Part shown: piece by piece, positions 4,423-8,709 of the stretch
Layout: the number at the start of each line of letters is the position of its first letter
Numbering within the stretch: the stretch's first letter is position 1
NCBI GenBank assembly: GCA_023390695.1
Contig: JAEWCJ010000298.1
Coordinates: forward strand, 1-8,709
From: Pseudomonadota bacterium
Lineage (GTDB): Bacteria; Pseudomonadota; Alphaproteobacteria; Rhizobiales; Xanthobacteraceae
Direction: 5' to 3'
Length of the DNA stretch: 8,709 nt
Translations under genes and position numbers: made by a program
The notes under the pieces: model-generated
What the model was told of the DNA's origin: nothing
Seen by the model: the letters and a program-made list of their open reading frames with translations, nothing else
Database searches by the model: none

Positions 4423-6141
4423 ATGTCGATTACAAATTTTTTGCGGGGGAGCCGCCCTGGCGGCGGGAAGGTCGCAGGCCGCAGGAGCGGGTCGCGATAT
4501 CTTGCGGCCGCGGCCGTGCTTTTGCTGCATCTGGCGGCGCTCGTCAGCCTGGTCCTGACCGAAGCCGATCTGCTCGGCAAAGCGCTGTTCCTGCTCGCCT
4601 GGGGATTGCTGAATTTCGTCTGTCTCTTCGTGCTGCGCCGGCCGGCCATTTCCGCGGCGCTGTCGCTGGCGCTGGTGGTGACCGTCATTCTGGTGTCGCG
4701 CTTCAAGTTCGACATCACCTGGATGACCATCACTTTCCTGGACATCCTGATCATCGACACCGACACCTTCGCATTCCTGCTGCAGATTTTTCCGGACCTG
4801 CGGCTGTCCCTGCTCATCGCCGCGGCCATTGCATTCCCGGTGGCGGCCATTCTCTGGTTCGGTGACCGCTATCGCGTGCGCCGGCGGCTGTCGTTTGCAG
4901 GCGCCAGCCTGTGCCTGGCGGGCCTGGTCGTGCTGTCCAATAGCTATCCGGAACAACCCTGGGAGCCCTTCCAGGGTGTGAACCATGTGTCGAATTTCGC
5001 CCGCTCGGGCGTCCTGTCGGTGTCGGAACTGACATCCAAGGGGTGGCTGGATTTCGACACCGCGATCGCCAATCCGACCCGCGCCATCGGCGAGCAGACT
5101 TGCACGCCGGCGGCACGGCCGCCGCACATCGTCATGGTGCTCGATGAATCGAGTTTCGACATCACCATGGCGCCGGGCATCAAGGTGCCGGCGAATTACG
5201 CCGATCATTTCAAGTCATTCGACGGCAAGCAGCGCCTGCTGATCACCGAAGCGACCGGCGGTCCGACCTGGTACACCGAATACAACGTGCTGACCGGCCT
5301 GTCGGCGCGCTCGTTCGGACGCCTGATGTTCTACGTCACGCGCATCGCAGCGGGACGCGTGGAGCGCGGCCTGCCGCAGGCCTTGCGGCGTTGCGGCTAC
5401 AAGACGGTCTCGCTTTATCCGGCCTATGGCGCGTTCCTGAGCGCGCGGCGCTTCCAGCGATCGGCCGGTGTGGAGCGGCTGATCGATTCCAAGGAGATGG
5501 GGGCCGGCGACGTCGAGCCGGACAGCTTCTATTACGACAAGGCGTTGCAACTGATCGCGCGGGAAGGGCAGGAGCAGCCGCTCTTCATTTTCGTCTATAC
5601 CGTGGCCAATCATTTCCCGTGGACGTCGGTGTTCCGCGCCGATCTGACGCCCGACTGGCGGCCGCTTGGCAATGGCTCCGAAGTCGATGAATATATCCGC
5701 CGTCAGACCTTGAGCGCACGCGACTATTCCGGCTTCACGCGCAAACTGGAGTCGCAGTTTCCCGACCAGCACTTCTTGATCGTGCGGTTCGGCGATCACC
5801 CGCCGGCTCTGGCGCACCGGATCATCGACCCCTCGCTGGATGACGCGGAGATCGCGCGCCGGGTGATGAATTACGATCAACGCTATTACACGGCCTATTA
5901 TGCGATCGACGGTGTCAACTTCGAACCTGCCCGCAGCACGTCGGCGCATGAGCGGCTCGACGCCGCCTATCTGCCGCTGGTCGTTCAGGAAGCCGCAGGG
6001 TTGCCGCTCGACTCCACGTTCCAGGAGCAGAAGCGCATTCTCGAACGCTGCGAGGGATTGTTCTATGCCTGCCGGGACGGCGCCGAGGCGCGCCGCTTCA
6101 ACCGCCTGCTGGTGGATGCGGGGCTGATCAAGGGCTTCTGA
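4423..6141 (+). CDS. Membrane-anchored sulfatase/LTA synthase-like transferase (alkaline phosphatase superfamily)
   Basis: This 572-residue protein has hydrophobic stretches near 26-48, 53-72, 75-93, 128-147 and 156-173, followed by a large domain from about 233 that should face the periplasm. That domain has the superfamily marks: a metal-binding HIVMVLDESSFD (235-246), the predicted nucleophile Thr282 in GGPTWYTEYNVLTGL (as in the GxxTxxEF of LtaS), VANHFPW with His397, and FGDHPPA with Asp458/His459. Enzymes of this layout (LtaS, OpgB, phosphoethanolamine transferases) move phospho-alcohol groups from phospholipids to glycans or lipids. A periplasmic glucan or lipid acceptor is plausible, but the sequence does not name it. 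No good ribosome site precedes ATG 4423; a GTG at 4516 with GGAG-like sequence upstream is an alternative that would shorten the N-terminus by 31 residues. The stop lies 3 bp from the stop of the convergent ycjF. Confidence 0.85.
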   Translation: MSITNFLRGSRPGGGKVAGRRSGSRYLAAAAVLLLHLAALVSLVLTEADLLGKALFLLAWGLLNFVCLFVLRRPAISAALSLALVVTVILVSRFKFDITWMTITFLDILIIDTDTFAFLLQIFPDLRLSLLIAAAIAFPVAAILWFGDRYRVRRRLSFAGASLCLAGLVVLSNSYPEQPWEPFQGVNHVSNFARSGVLSVSELTSKGWLDFDTAIANPTRAIGEQTCTPAARPPHIVMVLDESSFDITMAPGIKVPANYADHFKSFDGKQRLLITEATGGPTWYTEYNVLTGLSARSFGRLMFYVTRIAAGRVERGLPQALRRCGYKTVSLYPAYGAFLSARRFQRSAGVERLIDSKEMGAGDVEPDSFYYDKALQLIAREGQEQPLFIFVYTVANHFPWTSVFRADLTPDWRPLGNGSEVDEYIRRQTLSARDYSGFTRKLESQFPDQHFLIVRFGDHPPALAHRIIDPSLDDAEIARRVMNYDQRYYTAYYAIDGVNFEPARSTSAHERLDAAYLPLVVQEAAGLPLDSTFQEQKRILERCEGLFYACRDGAEARRFNRLLVDAGLIKGF

Positions 6142-6144
6142 CTC

Positions 6145-7173
6145 TCAGTTCCGCTCGTCGGTCACGCGATCCGCGGGCGCGCGCGGTTTATCGTTGCGCA
6201 GCAAGCCTCCGGCCAGGTCGGTGAGGGTTGGGCGGGGCAGTGCGGTGAACGGCAGCGGACGGGTCACCTCGATGGCGGCCAGGCCGAGCCGCGCCGTCAG
6301 CAGGCCGTTGAGAACGCCTTCTCCCAGCCGCGCCGAGACCTTGGCCGCGACGCCGTGCCCGATCACCTGCTGGATCAGACTGTCGCTCGCCGCCATGCCG
6401 CCGGTAATCGCCAGATGCGAGATCACCTGCCGCGCGAGGCGGATCAGGCCGAGCGTGCCTGGCCGGCCGCCATAGAGCAGCGCAAGGCGGCGCGCGAGAC
6501 CCAGTGCGGTAACCAGCACGAAAAACATGTCCACCGCCGCCCGCGGACTGACTGCCGTCACGATCGACACCCGCTTGGCGGCGGCGCTGACAAGCCGGCG
6601 CGCTTCCTGATCGAGCGGAGTCATCAATTCGCGTTCGGCAAGCCGGACCAGCCCGCCGCCGTCGATGATGTCGGTCAGGTGACTCTCCAGCCGCGTGCGG
6701 GCGCGTGCCAGCGGCGCGGCGTGGCTTTCCAGCGTGATCAGGTCGCGCACCAGCGCCCGGCCGTCATTGAGATCGTCGCTTGCGATGACGGCGGCGGCGC
6801 GCTCGCGCAGTTCTTCGATGGTCCGCAACCGTGCGAGGCCGCGGATTTCCCGGATCAGGATGGCGAGCAAGGCGATGCCGGCCATCGCCGCCAGCACGAC
6901 GCCCAGCCAGCCCAGCGGCGGAAAGCGCGCGAACAGATCCTCGATCAGGGTTGTGACGGCGAGACCGAGCCCCAGGGTGACGAGGCCGCCGGCGGCCCAC
7001 CAGAACATGCTGCGCCAGGGCCATTTGCGCGCGGGTGCAACCGACGCAAGCGCCGGAAGCGAAGCATCGTCCGCGCTGCGCATGTCCAGGGTGATGTCTT
7101 CGCCGGGATCGGCCACGACCACATGCGGATCGTCGGGCGCGAACACGGCCGGCTTGTGCTTGCGATCCTTCAT
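6145..7173 (-). CDS. ycjF: YcjF family membrane protein (DUF697, TIGR01620)
   Basis: This 342-residue inner-membrane protein of unknown biochemical role is paired with YcjX. The N-terminal 50 residues are polar and acidic. Two transmembrane segments follow at about 55-77 and 87-108. Then comes a charged helical stretch (IREIRGLARLRTIEELRERA) and the C-terminal DUF697 region with a further hydrophobic stretch near 210-235 (AAVDMFFVLVTALGLARRL). The length is close to that of E. coli YcjF. Its ATG overlaps the ycjX stop by four bases (ATGA, 7170-7173), so translation is probably coupled. A weak GGGGA lies upstream inside ycjX. In E. coli the pair lies beside the psp genes and is induced with them; no psp gene is visible in this window. 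Confidence 0.92.
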   Translation of the reverse strand: MKDRKHKPAVFAPDDPHVVVADPGEDITLDMRSADDASLPALASVAPARKWPWRSMFWWAAGGLVTLGLGLAVTTLIEDLFARFPPLGWLGVVLAAMAGIALLAILIREIRGLARLRTIEELRERAAAVIASDDLNDGRALVRDLITLESHAAPLARARTRLESHLTDIIDGGGLVRLAERELMTPLDQEARRLVSAAAKRVSIVTAVSPRAAVDMFFVLVTALGLARRLALLYGGRPGTLGLIRLARQVISHLAITGGMAASDSLIQQVIGHGVAAKVSARLGEGVLNGLLTARLGLAAIEVTRPLPFTALPRPTLTDLAGGLLRNDKPRAPADRVTDERN

Positions 7174-8639
7174 TGCAGCTTGTCCCCGATGAGGAATTGC
7201 AGCGTGCGATCGAGACGGATATGCGGCAGGACGGGCGTGCCGTCCTTGCCGGTTTCCAGCAACGGCGGCCGAAACCGCAGGAAGCGGTAATCGGTCTCGT
7301 CCTGCCCGGCCGATGCGAGACCGCGGAAGGGCATCTCGCCGCCGTCAAAGAACACGTCGGGTGTGTCCGGCAATTCGCCCGGATAGATCACCGCTTCGGT
7401 CTTGCCGTCGAATGTCCTGCCGCCGGCGATCTCTCCGGCCAAAGGCGTGCCGACGATGGACGCGAGCGGACCTGCGCCGCTTTTGACCTGCGCCTCGCGC
7501 GTCGCGCGCACCGCGGCCATGGCGACAACGTCGATCTGCGAACCAGAGAATTTTGCACGCGAAATCGCGCGGTCGGTCATCCGCGCGAGAATATTTTCCA
7601 GCCTGTCATGCGAGGAATGGTGCAGATGGTCGGCTTTGGTGGCCGCAAACAGGACGCGGTCGATGCGCGGAGCGAACATCGCGCTGAGCCAACTGTTCTT
7701 GCCGAAATTGAAGCAGTCGAGAATGGCGGTCAGCGCGCGTTCCAGATCCGACAGCGCGTCCGGTCCGGCATTGAGCGCCGCCAGCACGTCGATCAGCACG
7801 ATCTGCCGGTCCAGCCGCACGAAATGATCGCGGAAGAACGGGCGCACGACGACGTCCTTGTAGGATTCGTAACGCCGCTTCATCATCGCATGCAGCGAAC
7901 CCGGCGCCGCCGCGCTTTCCGGCATCACGTTCAACGGCGTGAAGGTCAGCGCCGGCGAATCCGCAAGGTCTCCGGGCATCAGGAAGCGCCCCGGCGGCAG
8001 GAGGCTCATGGCGAAGCGCTCGTCACGGCAGGCGCGCAGATAACCGGTAAACAGCCGGGCGGCCTCGCGTGCGAAGGTCTCGTCCTCCGGCGCCGATGCT
8101 TCGAGGCCGGACAGGTGCGCCAGCCATGGCGCCGCCAGCGCCTTGCGCGGTGGCCGGTGCGCCAGCGCCAGCGTTTCCGCCGACCAGGTTTCGTAGCTTT
8201 TCTCCAGCAGCGGCAGATCGAGCAGCCATTCGCCGGGATAGTCGACGATATCGAGCGTGAGTTCGCGCAACGCGCCCTTTGTTGATTGATATTCGATGAT
8301 CAGCCGGATTTCGCTGATCTGCCGCGTCGATTCCGGCCAGATGCGTTCGCTGACCAGCGTGCGAATATGGTTCTCGTAATCGAAGCGCGGCACCGCGTCG
8401 TCCGGCTGCGGCGCCAGGCGCGCGCGGATGATGCGTCCGTTGGAGGCCTCGAAAACGGGAAAACGCCCCCCACGCAGCAGGGCATGGATCAGCGCCGAGA
8501 TGAACACTGTCTTGCCGGCGCGGGAGAGCCCGGTCACGCCGAGCCGAACGGTCGGATTGAACAGGGACGTGCCGAATTCGTACAGCGCATGGGAGGCGGC
8601 GCGAGCCTGGTCGGCCACCCGGGTCAGAGCATTCGCCAT
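7170..8639 (-). CDS. ycjX: YcjX family P-loop protein (DUF463, GTPase-like)
   Basis: This 489-residue predicted nucleotide-binding protein is the partner of YcjF. Walker A is GLSRAGKT at residues 37-44. The DIVDYPGEWLLDLP block (130-143) supplies the Walker B/switch-like acidic residues and is a hallmark of YcjX. Further family blocks are RFLMPGD, FVRLDRQIVLIDVL, DRVLFAATKADH (a TKAD base-recognition-like motif) and the C-terminal LPHIRLDRTLQFLIGDKLQ, which nearly matches E. coli YcjX to its end. I chose ATG 8639 over a TTG at 8675: the TTG has no ribosome site, while AGG lies 9 nt before the ATG and the family needs only a short leader before the P-loop. It forms an operon with ycjF through an ATGA overlap. 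It has a role in stress response by association with the phage-shock regulon in enterobacteria. Confidence 0.94.
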   Translation of the reverse strand: MANALTRVADQARAASHALYEFGTSLFNPTVRLGVTGLSRAGKTVFISALIHALLRGGRFPVFEASNGRIIRARLAPQPDDAVPRFDYENHIRTLVSERIWPESTRQISEIRLIIEYQSTKGALRELTLDIVDYPGEWLLDLPLLEKSYETWSAETLALAHRPPRKALAAPWLAHLSGLEASAPEDETFAREAARLFTGYLRACRDERFAMSLLPPGRFLMPGDLADSPALTFTPLNVMPESAAAPGSLHAMMKRRYESYKDVVVRPFFRDHFVRLDRQIVLIDVLAALNAGPDALSDLERALTAILDCFNFGKNSWLSAMFAPRIDRVLFAATKADHLHHSSHDRLENILARMTDRAISRAKFSGSQIDVVAMAAVRATREAQVKSGAGPLASIVGTPLAGEIAGGRTFDGKTEAVIYPGELPDTPDVFFDGGEMPFRGLASAGQDETDYRFLRFRPPLLETGKDGTPVLPHIRLDRTLQFLIGDKLQ

Positions 8640-8688
8640 CGGTGCATACCTAATCGCAGCCACCGACGACTTCAATTGCCGGTAGTGG

Positions 8689-8706
8689 CGGGGCGTAAGG
8701 GCCCCG
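8689..8706. other. Small GC hairpin at the window edge
   Basis: CGGGGC (8689-8694) and GCCCCG (8701-8706) enclose GTAAGG, with TTT to the right and AAA on the complement. It lies about 50 bp upstream of ycjX and could end a gene beyond the window, but the sequence is cut here. Confidence 0.3.
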
Positions 8707-8709
8707 TTT

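Noticed and set aside
4332..4865. 177-residue + strand frame overlapping the start of the membrane transferase
   Set aside because: Out-of-frame shadow without a family match; the 4423 frame carries the transmembrane and catalytic motifs.
6355..8285. Long + strand frames opposite ycjF and ycjX (6355-7290, 7173-8285)
   Set aside because: Translations are Arg/Gln/His-rich shadows; the - strand frames match YcjF and YcjX along their full length.

Overview
The window is high-GC alphaproteobacterial chromosomal DNA. The protein families and the distinctive HU variant fit the Bradyrhizobium / Rhodopseudomonas / Afipia / Nitrobacter group; this placement comes from remembered family resemblance, not a search. 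Most of it looks like core housekeeping sequence. I see no transposase, integrase, CRISPR array or phage gene.

Left part (1-1390): the 3' half of lon (ATP-dependent protease) runs in from the left edge. It ends in a textbook terminator (perfect 12-bp stem) and is followed by tRNA-Val(TAC) with an encoded CCA end. Next comes about 780 bp without a convincing gene (1387-2163), holding several small inverted repeats, including a 27-nt interrupted palindrome just upstream of a possible promoter.

Middle (2164-3513): two exported proteins sit on the + strand. The first is a 94-residue protein that is a signal peptide plus eight perfect RPENPPG octapeptide units. The second is a DUF4344-type putative zinc metallopeptidase with a signal peptide and an HEAGH motif. 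A strong hairpin without a U tract lies between them. This pair is the least explained part of the window and the best candidate for something undescribed.

Middle-right (3514-4325): a long perfect-stem hairpin separates the metallopeptidase from a convergent HU-family gene whose usual GFGxF core reads GLGIL. Upstream of HU on the same strand is tRNA-Asp(GTC), with its own promoter and a clear U-tract terminator.

Right part (4383-8639): a membrane-anchored LtaS/OpgB-like transferase of the alkaline phosphatase superfamily (+) is preceded by overlapping CCGGACnGTCCGG palindromes. It meets tail to tail, with only 3 bp between stop codons, a ycjX-ycjF operon on the - strand. ycjX (P-loop GTPase-like) and ycjF (two-TM DUF697 protein) overlap by 4 nt (ATGA). 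In enterobacteria this pair belongs to the phage-shock regulon; no psp gene is visible here. The last 70 bp hold the ycjX upstream region and a small hairpin at the edge.
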